A stretch of DNA of 64,000 bases from Rhabdophis nuchalis (lineage: Eukaryota > Chordata > Lepidosauria > Squamata > Natricidae), in assembly GCA_039707465.1 (NCBI GenBank), contig CM077643.1:65660605-65724604 (forward strand), given 5' to 3'. Shown one piece after another: positions 11,747-22,682 of this stretch. Positions within the stretch are counted from its first letter, which is position 1, and each line of letters begins with the position of its first letter. The notes under the pieces were generated by a model. It did not search any database. It saw only the letters and a program-made list of their open reading frames with translations, and was not told the origin of the DNA. Position numbers and translations under genes: made by a program.

Positions 11747-13907
11747 TTTTGTTTTCTTTTTTAAAAAAATTTTTTTTTATTAATTTTTTTATATTTTACA
11801 ATATTTTACAATATTCCACCCAGTGCTATACAGAATGAAAGGAAGAGTTGGTTCTTCGGATATCTTCAATTATCTTTAGGATCTCCAAAATCCACGTTCT
11901 CTAGGTACAGGTATCGAGGCATCCAAAGTTCCAAGTGCATAGTCCACAAATGGCTTCCAAGTCTTCCAAAAAATGTCTTTTTTATAGACCCCCTCTCTAA
12001 ATTTAATATCACAAGTCATTTTATCATTTAAAGCTAATTTCCACATTTCACAATACCACTCTTCTATTTTAATATTTACCTCTATTTTCCAGTATCTTGC
12101 TATTATAATTCTACCCATTATAATCATAATTCTAATCAATTCTTTCTCATATTTTGTTAATTCTAATTCCTTAATTATCAATAATAATATACTTTCTGAT
12201 CTCAATGTTATTCTTTTCTTCATCATTTCAAACATCGTTTTCTCCAATTGCTGTAAAAACTTTTTAATTTTTTCACATTTATACCACATATGTTCATAAG
12301 TTCCCAATTCCATGTTACATCTCCAACATTTATTACTAATTTTTTTATCCATCAATGATAACCTTAATGGAGTCCAATACCATTTCCAAACCACCTTAAA
12401 GTTGTGCTCTTTAATCCTTATAGACAAAATCCTCATAATTCGACTCTTCCAATTCACATTCCAGTCCAAATCTAATATTTTGATCTTGAGTTCTTCCTCC
12501 CAATTCGTCTTCATTACCATTTGTGGATTTCCATCAAAGTTTATAATCTTATATATCTTACTAACGAGTCCCTTTAACCCAATTTCATCCTTGATAATTT
12601 GAGATACTAAGCTTTCAAATTCAGTTTTACTTCTACTTATTTTACATGTTCCCCTTACTTTCATAGTCCATTTTTCTACCTGTATTTTTTCAAACCAATT
12701 CAGCTCCAATTTTTCAATTATTTCTTTTTTTCTACTCTCGGTTTCTAAAGCTCTTAACCAATTTACTATGCTTCCTATATTTTCATCCTCAATTACTTGA
12801 TCTCGACTTATGTTGGTTTTAATCGGCCAACTCCCAAGTGTCTTCCCCAAGAAGGATATGTCCGGAATCAATATTTTAACAAATTTATTCCAAATTTTGC
12901 TCAATCCCTTTAACCAATAACTGTTGATTGCCTTTTTTGTTTTTACTTTATCTAAAAACAATGTAGGACCAAATCTCTTAATGTCCTTTAACTCTAGATC
13001 TCCCCAATGACCATCTCCTCCTTTAAGTATTTTTATCACAGTTCGAATATTATAGGCCCGATAATAATTAAGTAGATTGGGAATTCCCAATCCACCTTCC
13101 TTTTGATTTTGATACCACATTTTCTTCATTAATCTAGGTCTTTTCCCACCATTGCAAAATTTATCTAATTTCTTCTGATATCCTTCCATATCTTTCTCTG
13201 TCAAATTTAATGGTAGCATCTCAAATAAAAAATTAAACTTTGGTAACAACATCATCTTACACATTGCAATTCTGCCAAACCAAGACAACTTTATCTCTTT
13301 ATATTTATCTATCTTCTTCTCTACTTCATTCAACATCACATCATAATTAATTTTTTTCAATTCTCTAACTTTAAGTGAAAGTGTTATTCCCAAATATTTC
13401 AATGTATTTTTAATTCTTATCCCAAATTGTTCTTGCGTACTCTCCCACTCCTTACCATTTTTGTTCATTAATAATTCGGATTTTGACCAATTTACCTTTA
13501 AACCTGTCATTTCTTCAAATTCTTTCAAATGTTTATTTATCCTCTTCAAATCTTTCTCTATATCTTTCAGAATAATCAAAGTATCATCCGCGTACAAATT
13601 TATCTTATATCCCTTGTACCCTTCCAGTTCTTCATCTTTTTCTATCAGTTTAGTCAAAACTTCCATAACTAATAAAAATAATGTTGGGGACAAGGGACAT
13701 CCCTGTCTCGTGCCTGCTTCCAATTTAATCTCTCCCGTCATTATTCCATTCACCTTCACTTTTGCACTACTTTTTTGATACAATTTTGAAATAACATGTA
13801 TAAATCTATTACCGAAGCCTAATGCCTCAATAATGACTTTGATAGTTTCCCATTGTACAGAATCAAAAGCTTTAAAAATATCTAGTAATACTATACCTAT
13901 TTTACCA
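11747..13907 (-). mobile_element. L1-type LINE, 5'-truncated, intact ORF2 3' part
   Basis: The minus-strand frame is open from 13906 to the stop at 11876, about 677 codons. Reverse-transcriptase motifs in order are LLDIFKAFD (near 13880), AGTRQGCPLSP, LYADDTLI, LKYLGITL and a C-terminal region with WRCNMELGTYEHMWYKC (zinc-knuckle-like Cys/His). This fits L1-clade ORF2. A T-rich plus-strand run next to 11747 is the element's A-rich 3' tail. The lack of stops suggests a recent insertion; the endonuclease is absent because of 5' truncation. Confidence 0.92.
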
Positions 13908-14083
13908 TCAAGGTCTTAATGACCATCTTTAAAGCGCTCCATGTCATGGGACCTGGTTACTTGCAGGACCGCCTCCTACCACATACCTCCATCCGACCAG
14001 TCCGCTCCCACAGGGAGGGCCTCCTTAGGGTGCCGTCCGCCGGACAATGCCGGCTGGCGACTCCCAGAGGAACAGCCTTCTCT
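13908..14083. repeat. Right copy of 176-bp target duplication
   Basis: Second copy of 11571-11746; it continues directly into the remainder of the interrupted L2. Confidence 0.9.
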
Positions 14084-14395
14084 GTGGCAGGCCCTGCCCT
14101 CTGGAACGACCTGCCTCCCGACCTCCGCACAATCACAGACCTTCGCCTCTTCCGTCGGGCATTAAAAACATATTTTTTTCGTGCGGCCGGCCTGGCATAG
14201 CTGATGTAGTTATGTTATTATTTTAATTGGGTTTTAAATCATGTTTTTAGCACGGGCTAACCTTATTTAATTCTAGTTTTAACCATTTGGATTGTTGTAT
14301 TTTTTATATTTTATAGTTCCTGTGCACCGCCCTAAGTCCCATGTTGGGAGAGAGGGCGGTATAAAAATTTGATAAATAAAATAAATAAAATTAAA
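13908..14395 (+). mobile_element. L2-like LINE, right part, split by L1
   Basis: Resumes the element at 11417-11746 with [19 protein letters not shown] and [17 protein letters not shown], followed by the 3' UTR and a GATAAATAAAATAAAT tail. Confidence 0.92.
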
Positions 14396-14879
14396 AATAC
14401 ATTAGTTGATTCTTTTCAGAGAAATCATATAACTAATAGTTGTTGCTCTCCTCACCAGTGAATGTCTAACAATTGAACATTTCAAGCAGCTTGACTTACT
14501 TGAAATATTCTTAAGAGCTGCAAATTCAGTGAAGCTTCACATAATTTAAAATACATTTGCAAGTTTTTCATTTACCAGAATTACACTCTGTTACTGACTT
14601 GTAAATGACAAGCTGAGCATCAGAAAGAACTATTGTGGGAACCATTACCATGCCTCCAGTAACCTTTATTGGCATACTAGATTCAATATAGATATTCAGG
14701 AGGCTTTTTGGCAGTTTTTTGGATTGGCTTTGGTTTACCAACATTGTCTGATCCCAGCCACCATAGTTTGTAGCCTAGCAAGTTACATATACATGTCTGG
14801 CCAACTGAGATTTATAGAGTAAATTGTACTTAAATAAACAATGTTTTGCTTAATTTAATTTTTTAATGTTAGATTTTAA

Positions 14880-15056
14880 TCCTGCCTTTATTATTTTTAT
14901 AAATAACTGAAGGTGGTGAGCATACCTAACTCTGTTAGGTGGGTTGGGCTGAGAGAATGAAAAAAATCACCTTAGGCTTTCAGGCCTAAGGTAGAACTAG
15001 AACTCACAATCTCCTGGTTTCTAGGCTGATACTTTAATTACTAGACTAAAATGGCT
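14880..15056 (-). mobile_element. Old tRNA-derived (MIR-like) SINE
   Basis: On the minus strand there is an A-box-like AGTCTAGTAATTAAAGTA and a B-box-like GTGAGTTCTAGTTCTA, then a conserved GGGTTGGGCTGAGAGA block read on plus. Diverged. Confidence 0.5.
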
Positions 15057-16075
15057 CTTAAACCATTTAAGAACAAAATCTTAATGCTTCATTTTTTTAA
15101 TGTTAAGTGAAGGAAGGAAAATGATTTCTAAAAAGTCTGTTTTAATTTAAATATCTTCTTAGGATTTCATTCTAGCAAGTAATCAAGCAAATACCGTAAC
15201 CTACAATCATCTCAATTCCAATCGGGTGAAGCACACTGCAATATAAGAAGCTGCAAAAATCCATTTTGCTGTTGTACATAAGATCATTAACCTGTGAGGG
15301 TTCTACCGACAATTGAATGGGGAGTAAAAGAGTACCAAAATGTGCAATGGAAATCAAACAGCAAATTTTCAGGAGGGTCCATAAATATTCATCAGTTTTA
15401 AAGGCTCAAAGTTCATTTGTCTTACTGTGATTTGGACACTGCAGAACTAAATGCTTTGAGACACAAAAGTTTATTCTCATCAGCGACAAGTAGGTTGAAT
15501 TGTCAGTTCTTAATCAGGCCTATGATTAAAAACTGTAACTTAAGCTATAACGTATATAATAGGTGGGAAAAGGACAAAGTATGGGAGATTAATAAGGAAC
15601 AGAAATGGGTTATTAAGTTTCACAACAGCATAAACACATGGCTATTTCTCCACATACAGGGTTCAGGGTGTTAATATATTATGGATCTACCTGTTTTATG
15701 GTGATTCTTTTTTTACTGTTTTTTTACTGTTAAGAATTGTGATTTTTCTTTGCCATCCAGCGTGCTTTGATAGATGGTGACTTCATAAATACGCTAAACA
15801 AACAAACCTCAACAATTAACCACATGGGAGTCAAATATAGCTCCAAGTGATCCGAAATCTTATAGGTGTGAAATAACCCTATTTAGGCAGCTCCCACTGT
15901 AAGAAGAAAAAACTCAGATAAATATCCTGTTTTACCTACTTGGTTTGTGGAAAAAAATCAAATAACAGCAAAAGGTAATTGAAAAAGTAAGTGACTCTAT
16001 AGGCGACCTCACTGCCAATGCCTGGAGATCTGACACCTTCCAAACATGATTGATTTCAGTGGTCAAATCACAGGC
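15057..16075. other. Intergenic, nothing recognised
   Basis: AT-rich. The only frames are about 60-85 codons with no known domain. Confidence 0.4.
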
Positions 16076-16800
16076 CAGAAGTGGTATTCAGCCGGTTCGC
16101 ACCAGTTTGCATGAACCAGTGGTGGTCATTTTCCCAAGGTTGGAGAACTGGTAGTGATGGCCAGCTGGCCATGCCCCCAGACTGGTGCCCTGACCTGTCC
16201 CTGCTCACTCACCCAGCCCACCCAGTTGCCATCTTGTTCACCCCACCTGCCCATCTGACGCTCGCCCCCCCATCTGAGACCTATATATGCCTTTGCCATG
16301 TGGCCCAGCCCCAGCTACGCACCTCACTTGCTCAGCTGACCAAAGGTAAGCATGCCGCAGCTCACCCTGGGTTGGGGACCGGGGCCCCAGGGACACACCA
16401 TTACAAGGCCCCAGAGCCCCTGCCCTCTCCCTGCCCACCTCGGCTGGGTCGGGGAATGCATCATTCCCTGACTCTGGCCTTGTCCTCTTGCTGCTCCACC
16501 CTCCCTATGGCTCTGGCCCTAGCCCCACATCCTCCACCACCACAGCCTCTTTTAGCAGCTTACCTTCCGCGGTAGCTGGTCCAGAGTCTGGAAGGCAAGC
16601 TGAAACTCCCAGCCAGCCGCTGCTGCTGGGGAGCGGCTGTCTGGCAACAAAGTTCCCAGACGCTGTCTCTTTGAGTGCTGGTGGCTGGGAGGCTTGTTTG
16701 CCAGCCAGGCGCTGGCTGCTGGCCAAAGAAAAGTCCTCTGTTTGGCGAAAAAGCTGCTGCCGTTGCTGCCATGTTCTTCGTGCATACGCAACCCTTGGAC
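16076..16800. repeat. GC-rich block of unknown type, starting like a hAT terminus
   Basis: Begins CAGAAGTGGTATTCAGCCGG, like the left end of hAT MITEs elsewhere in the window (62493 onward). It continues as a C-rich then mixed GC-rich stretch with overlapping open frames on both strands. No right terminus or homologous protein was recognised. Confidence 0.4.
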
Positions 16801-17189
16801 GTGTCAGATTAACAAGCAACATTGGTGAAACCCTTGCTTTTGATAATTTAAATAGTTTCTCCTTCAATCTGACATTATTATGAAGTTTTACTGGCAATAC
16901 CAGAGGTCGGGTTTGCCATTGCTCTCTTGCAGGAGACTCTCCCATACAAGTACTAAGCAAGCACAGTCCTACTAAGCAAGTGTTGCTATTAGCTGGCAAA
17001 GTTAATTTAACAGTTGGATAAAGACTTTGCAATTTCATGTCTCTTTCTTTCATCTCAGATCATTCAACTTTAACCACTACAAAATTGTTTTTGAGACATT
17101 TAGTTACTTCTGTGAGACTCAACTCTGGAACAGAGATCTATAAATAGGTTACAACTGTAATGCAGTAGGGAGGTTTTCAGTGTATATAA

Positions 17190-17535
17190 TAATAATAATC
17201 TTTATTGTCATTGTACTAAAATTGCAATGAAATTGGTTTTAACTTCACTGGTGCAAAATCATAACAGAAACAAAAAAGAGAGAAAAGGAAAAGGAAAAAA
17301 CTAGCATCTGCATGGAGTGATTGCGGTTGAATTTAAAAGTCTCACAGCCCAAGGATAGAAGCTATCTTTAAACCTGTTCGTTCGGCTGGCTATACTTTGA
17401 TATCTTCTGCCTGATGGTAGGAGGGCAAAGAGATACCAACCAGGGTGTGAATCATCTTTGAGAATCTTCCTTGCTCTGCTAAAGCAGCGAGACCTGGCGA
17501 TGTCATCCAGCGATGTCAGAGGGCAACTCGTATAT
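17190..17535 (-). mobile_element. LINE C-terminal fragment, Rex1-like
   Basis: Minus translation gives LPSGRRYQSIASRTNRFKDS, then FYPWAVRLLN, which is the C-terminal signature of Rex1/CR1-superfamily polymerases. It is followed on the element's 3' side by an ATT-type tail (17190-17205 on plus as TAATAATAAT). Confidence 0.6.
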
Positions 17536-18242
17536 GCTGCTTTACTAGTTCATTTCTATCTACAATAAAAAGGTATCTATGCATCTTCTGTCTAATAATT
17601 TCTGAATAAGAAATTTAATCTTTGGAGAACCAAAGTTTTCAGCTGTGCTTATATAAAACTTGAGTTTTATTTAAAATACTTTGAAAAGGGGAATCTTGTT
17701 TTCCTCTGTGAAAGGGCAAGAGCATATATTAAACCATTTACTGATCTGTGGAAACATGTCTGTCTTTCATCCAATTTAATGTATGGGCAGTTTGTCATGA
17801 CTTTTGGGAGAAATACAAGGCCGAACAAATAGGAAAGGCCTAAACAACAGGCTTTTGGCATTTTTCTGAACCCTTTTTACGGGCAGGAGCAGAAACTCTG
17901 TATTTTCTTCTATATAATAAGGAAATGCTGGTCACATAACAAGAACTGTTGGCAGGTGGACCAAAAGCCAGAATTCATCCCTTTTAAGAAAAAGCTTCCA
18001 TGAAAGAGCAAGATGGATCAATGACAATAGCAAATATTACAGGCAAAAGAAAGCTCAGGACCATATTGGTTGGAAATATGAGGAAGAGGCCTTCATCCTG
18101 CAGTAGATAGGCAATGGTTAAAAGGATGATGAATAAGAAAATGTGCTTGTTGGTGTGGTGAGTTTTATAATCTGAATAGGTCCTTGTTTTATTTGGGTGT
18201 GTTTTGTGAATGTATGTAAGTCTAATCAGGATGGATCCATGT

Positions 18243-18340
18243 CAGAGGTGGGTTGCTCCCAGTTTGGCTGAACCTGTAGTGATAATTGCAAAGTGTGTGT
18301 GTGAACAAACTGGTACGGTTCGCGTAGGAACTCACCCCTG
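18243..18340. mobile_element. hAT-type MITE, 98 bp
   Basis: Begins CAGAGGTGGG and ends CACCCCTG, flanked by ATCCATGT / GTCCATGT (7 of 8 identical). Confidence 0.65.
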
Positions 18341-18636
18341 GTCCATGTGTTTCATATGTTTATTCTTTCTTCATGCAGGTATGTACTGGAGTGATCTACA
18401 TGTGCTCCCCTCTGCTGCTCTGAGGAGTGAAAGGCCAATTGCATTCTGTGTCACTCCCCAACTATTGCTATATTATGATTTTATTTCCTAGATTTTTTCC
18501 CCACAGTCCAAGCTGGATTTGGCCATTTTCAAATTCAGCATTTCTTTTGCCATCTTCTCATATCAAATTATTTTCTGTTTTCAAAGAGTTGTCTTGCTCA
18601 GAGGCAGAATCCTAAGACCTTTTTTCATAATTTCTT

Positions 18637-18672
<36 letters not shown>

Positions 18673-19163
18673 GCTGAATTTATTAACCGCTCCCTCTCCC
18701 CACAGGGACTCGGGGCGGTGCACAGGGAGAATAAAAACCATAAATATACAAAAATACATACAATTTAAAACAGATTAAACAAACTCCTGTGCTAAAATCC
18801 CATTAACTAAAAATCCCCACTCAATATACATAAACAATTAAAAAACCCATAGAGAGAGAGACTACCCTAGGCCGGCCAGGCGGAAAAGATGTGTCTTTAG
18901 TTTCAGGCGGAAGGAGCGGAGGTCCGTGGTCGTTCTAATATCGGGGGGAAGGTCATTCCAGAGGGCCGGGCCCGCCACAGAGAGAGCCCTTCCCCTGGGC
19001 GTCGCCCGCTGACAAAGTCTAGTGGACGGCACCCGGAGAAGTCCCTCTCTGTGGGAGCGAATCGGCCGTGAGGATGTGTGAGGCAGTATCCGATCCCGCA
19101 GGTAGCTAGGTCCCGAGCCATGGAGCGCTTTAAAGATGATAACCAACACCTTGAAGCGCACCT
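18637..19163 (-). mobile_element. L2-like LINE 3' fragment with (TAA)n tail
   Basis: Minus translation gives [37 protein letters not shown] and [10 protein letters not shown], then a 3' UTR and TAA units at 18640-18671. Nearly the same as the element at 28407-30653. Confidence 0.93.
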
Positions 19164-19349
19164 AACATTCTATTAGGTTGGAAAATATGAAAATCTGATC
19201 CCTCACATACCTCAATTCTCACCAGCAAAATGCCAAAAAAATATAATCGGGTTGTTTGGAGTTTATCGTATTTTGGGTTGTTTCATGAAGTGATAATCCT
19301 CATTCATTCTAGTATTTGTTGCACATAGATAGGGTGGACACTCAGTCAA

Positions 19350-21240
19350 CTCAGTACAATACAATACAATAGCAGAGTTGGAAGGGACCTTGGAGGTCTT
19401 CTGTCCAACCCCCTGCCTAGGCAGGAAACCCTAACCCTATACCCTATTCACAACTTCTGGAGGCAAGCTGTTCCACTGCTTAATTGTTCTGTCAGGAAAT
19501 TTATCCTCAGTTCTAAGTTGCTTCTCTCCTTGATTAGTTTCCACCCATTGCTTTTTGTCCTGGTCTCAGGAGCTTTGGAGAATAGTTTGACTCCCTCTTC
19601 TTTGTGGCAACCCCTGAGATATTGGAACACTGCTATCATGTCTCCCCTAGTCCTTTTTTTCCATTAAACTAGACACACCCAGTTCCTGCAACTGTTCTTC
19701 ATATGTTTAGTCTGCAGTCCCCTAATGATCTTTGTTGCTCTTCTCTGCACTCTTTCCAGAGTCTCCACGTCTTTTCTACATCTTGGTGACCAAAACTGAA
19801 TGCAGTATTCCAAGTGTGGCCTTACCAAGGCATTATAAAGCGGTATCAACACTTCTCATGATCTTGATTCTATCCCTCTGTTTATGTAGCATAGAACTGT
19901 GTTGGCTTTTTTGGCAGCTGCTGCACACTGTTGGCTCATATTTAAATGGTTGTCCACTAGGACTCCAAGATCCCTCTCACAGTTACTACTATTGAGCAAG
20001 GTACCACCTATACTAGTGATGGCTAAACTTTTTTGGCTCACGTGCCAAAAGCAGGGGGAGCACACGGGGGTTGTATGTGGGCGTGCCACACCCATAATGC
20101 TATGTGCATGCCCCCTGCTTTTGGCACACAATTTTCGCCCTCCCCAGGCTCCAGAGGCTTTCTAGGATCCTGGGGAGGGTGAAAACAGCTTCCCCCCCAC
20201 CTCCAGAGGCTTCAGGAGCTTCCCTGAAGCCTCCAGAGGGTGAAAAATGGTCTCAAAAGAAAGCCTAAATCAGCTGGCCAGCACACACATGCATGCTGGA
20301 GCTGACAGGGCAACACCTCGCGTGCCCTAGAAATGGCTCCACGTGCCACCTGTGGCACCCGTGCCATAGGTTCGCCATCACTGACCTATACTGTACCTGT
20401 GCATTTCGTTTTTCTTGCCTAAATGTAGAACCTTACTCTTTTCACTAATGAATTTCATTTTATTAGATAGTGCCTAATGTTGTCAAGACCCTTCTGTATC
20501 TTAAGCCTAACTTCTGGGGTATTCCTACCATCTTGGTGTCATCTGCAAATTTGATGAATTCCCCATTTATTCCCACATCAAAATCATTGATGAAGATGTT
20601 GAAGAGTACCGGGCCTAAAACAAAGCCTTGGGGTACTCCACTGCATACTTCCTTCCATGTAGATGCAGTTCCATTGAGGACTATATGTTGAGTGCGGTTG
20701 GTCAGCCAGTTATGAATCCATCTGGTGGTGATGCTGTCTAACCCACTTTCGCCTACTTTATCTAGTAGTAGGTTATGGTCTACCTTACCAAATGCCTTAC
20801 TGAACTCCAAGTAAACTAGTCTATTGGAGGCATTCCTCTGGTCCACTAATTTTGTCACTTTGTCAAAGAATGCAATAAGATTAGTCTTGCATGATCTGTT
20901 TTTGACAAACCCATGTTGGTTTTTGGCTATTACTTGTAGGTTTTCACTAATTCGTTGCTTGATTATCTTCCAGAATTTTTCCTGGTATTGAGGTCAGGCT
21001 TATAGGTCTGTAGTTTCCTGGATCTATTTTTCCCACTTTTTTGAAGATGGGAACCACATAAGCTCTTTTCCAGCCCTTTGGCAGTTTCCCGGTGCTCCAG
21101 GTTCTCTGAAAGATATAGTTCAGTGGTTCTGAGATCTCGTCTGCCAGTTCCTTCAGAACTCTGGGGTGTAATCCATCCGGTCATGGTGATTTGAACTCGT
21201 CTAGGGTAGGCAGGTGTTCACTTACCATTTTCTTCCCTGT
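19350..21240 (-). mobile_element. CR1 LINE, 5'-truncated, split by a hAT element
   Basis: Minus translation gives LVYLEFSKAFGKVDHNLLLD, VCSGVPQGFVLGPVLFNIF, FADDTKMVG, then [14 protein letters not shown] and [16 protein letters not shown]. These are CR1 reverse-transcriptase motifs with FADD at the active site. The 3' end reads GTCCCTTCCAACTCTG and an ATTGT-type tail. Frameshifts separate the blocks, and 20015-20384 is a later insertion. Confidence 0.93.
20015..20384. mobile_element. hAT nonautonomous element inside CR1
   Basis: Termini AGTGATGGCTAAAC and GTTCGCCATCACTGA are inverted copies; CCTATACT lies on both sides (20007-20014 and 20385-20392). Removing one TSD copy and the element restores CR1 continuity. 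Confidence 0.92.
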
Positions 21241-22454
21241 TTAGTGTCCTATGTACTATTAGATAATCAACACTTTTTTGAAACATGCTAATATATTGAA
21301 GTTATAATCCCTTTGGCAAAAGAGAAGAAAAGTTCACCAAGATATCCTAACCTCAAGGTTAGGATAGAGGATGTGGGAGGGACACAATAATTTTTTAAAA
21401 CAAATCCCAAAGTAGTTTCTTCAGCCCCACTTGCTTTCTCATTTAAAAGTCTTGTCTTTAGATGTGAGAACAATGAGATGTAAGCTAATATGGGAGCTGG
21501 GAAAAGGCCCATTGTGAGTTTGTCTCTAGTGAAAATAGAGAAAGGCAATGCTTGAAAACAGGGCCAACAGGACTCCAGGTTAATGGAGAAGAAAACTGCC
21601 TAAATCTGAAGAATGAAGTTCCTTTCTCTGGAATGAAAGTGAGGGAGGGTATGCTGGAATTGGGATCCAAAAGTCTCCAGAAAAAGCAAAGGAGTAGCAT
21701 TAAATTGTTCTTAAGCATATAATTAAAAGGTGAAAGCCTGGAACAAGCAAATCTTATCTAAGTAATATTCAATCAGATGGTCCTGAACAGGGTTTAGAAA
21801 GATAGAATGCTCCATCCAAATCTTATGCTATATTTTCTGGGAGCTTGATTGTTTCTAGCAATTATCTTTAATAGCAAATAATTATATGTGTGAAGTTATA
21901 CAGCACTAAGCCTCAGGTCCTGCCCATTGTGGATCTGTTTGTCTCCACATAACATTTTATGGAAGACTAATATTGAAGATACTATTTGTGATTTCTTGTG
22001 CTCATTGGCTTGAATATTTGACTATGTAAAAAGTAGTCACGTTTTTAAAAGTTCTTTTTAAAAATCCTTAAGCTATATTTCCTGCTTTGACTTCAACTCA
22101 TGAAAAAGGGAGACCTATTTTTTTCTTAAAGCTGTAAAGTTATAAAAAGGTGATACTATATTATTTTGTTTTGGTCATTATTATAACCCTAATTATTTTA
22201 CGCCTAAGTAAGCATACATAATTAACACCAATAAGCACTGGGGCTGGATCCCTGTATGTCCCACATCCTGGGGTTATGAAGGAAGTTGTCACATAAAGCC
22301 ATATCTAAACAGATCGGTGATGGCAGCTGGAATTACTACAAAGCTCCTGTACTATGGCAAAAAGATGAAACAGGATCTGTAAACAGGGAATTGGAAGGAG
22401 AAAGGTTGGATACTATTTGTTGCATTGTGGACCCATGCCTTTGTTGCTTCACGA
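21241..22454. other. Intergenic, nothing recognised
   Basis: No known domain or repeat terminus was seen. Confidence 0.4.
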
Positions 22455-22682
22455 ATTTTTTGTGTCTTTTAACCCCATAATCCCTTGCATTGGGGTGCAG
22501 TCGGGGTAACTGAAAGGAGCTGAGTGTTTACTGGCCAGATGCCCTTCCTGTCGCCAATGCGGAGTTCGTAGCAGATATTTTCTCATTGTGCCCAGAGAGA
22601 GAAATATCTGCTGCTACCTAGGATGGAACTCACAGCCTCTTGATTATGAAGTGAGACCTCCACTGCACCACTCTGCTTCATG
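22455..22682 (-). mobile_element. tRNA-derived SINE, minus strand
   Basis: Minus strand starts GCAGAGTGGTGCAGTGGAGG (A box) with GTGAGTTCCATCC (B box), then a body with GACAGGAAGGGCATCTGGCC and a distinct 3' part. It resembles squamate SINEs that share LINE 3' ends. Confidence 0.7.

Noticed and set aside
16081..17053. Overlapping frames up to 182 codons in the GC-rich block
   Set aside because: No recognisable domains, low-complexity Pro/Ala/Ser composition, overlapping in several frames.
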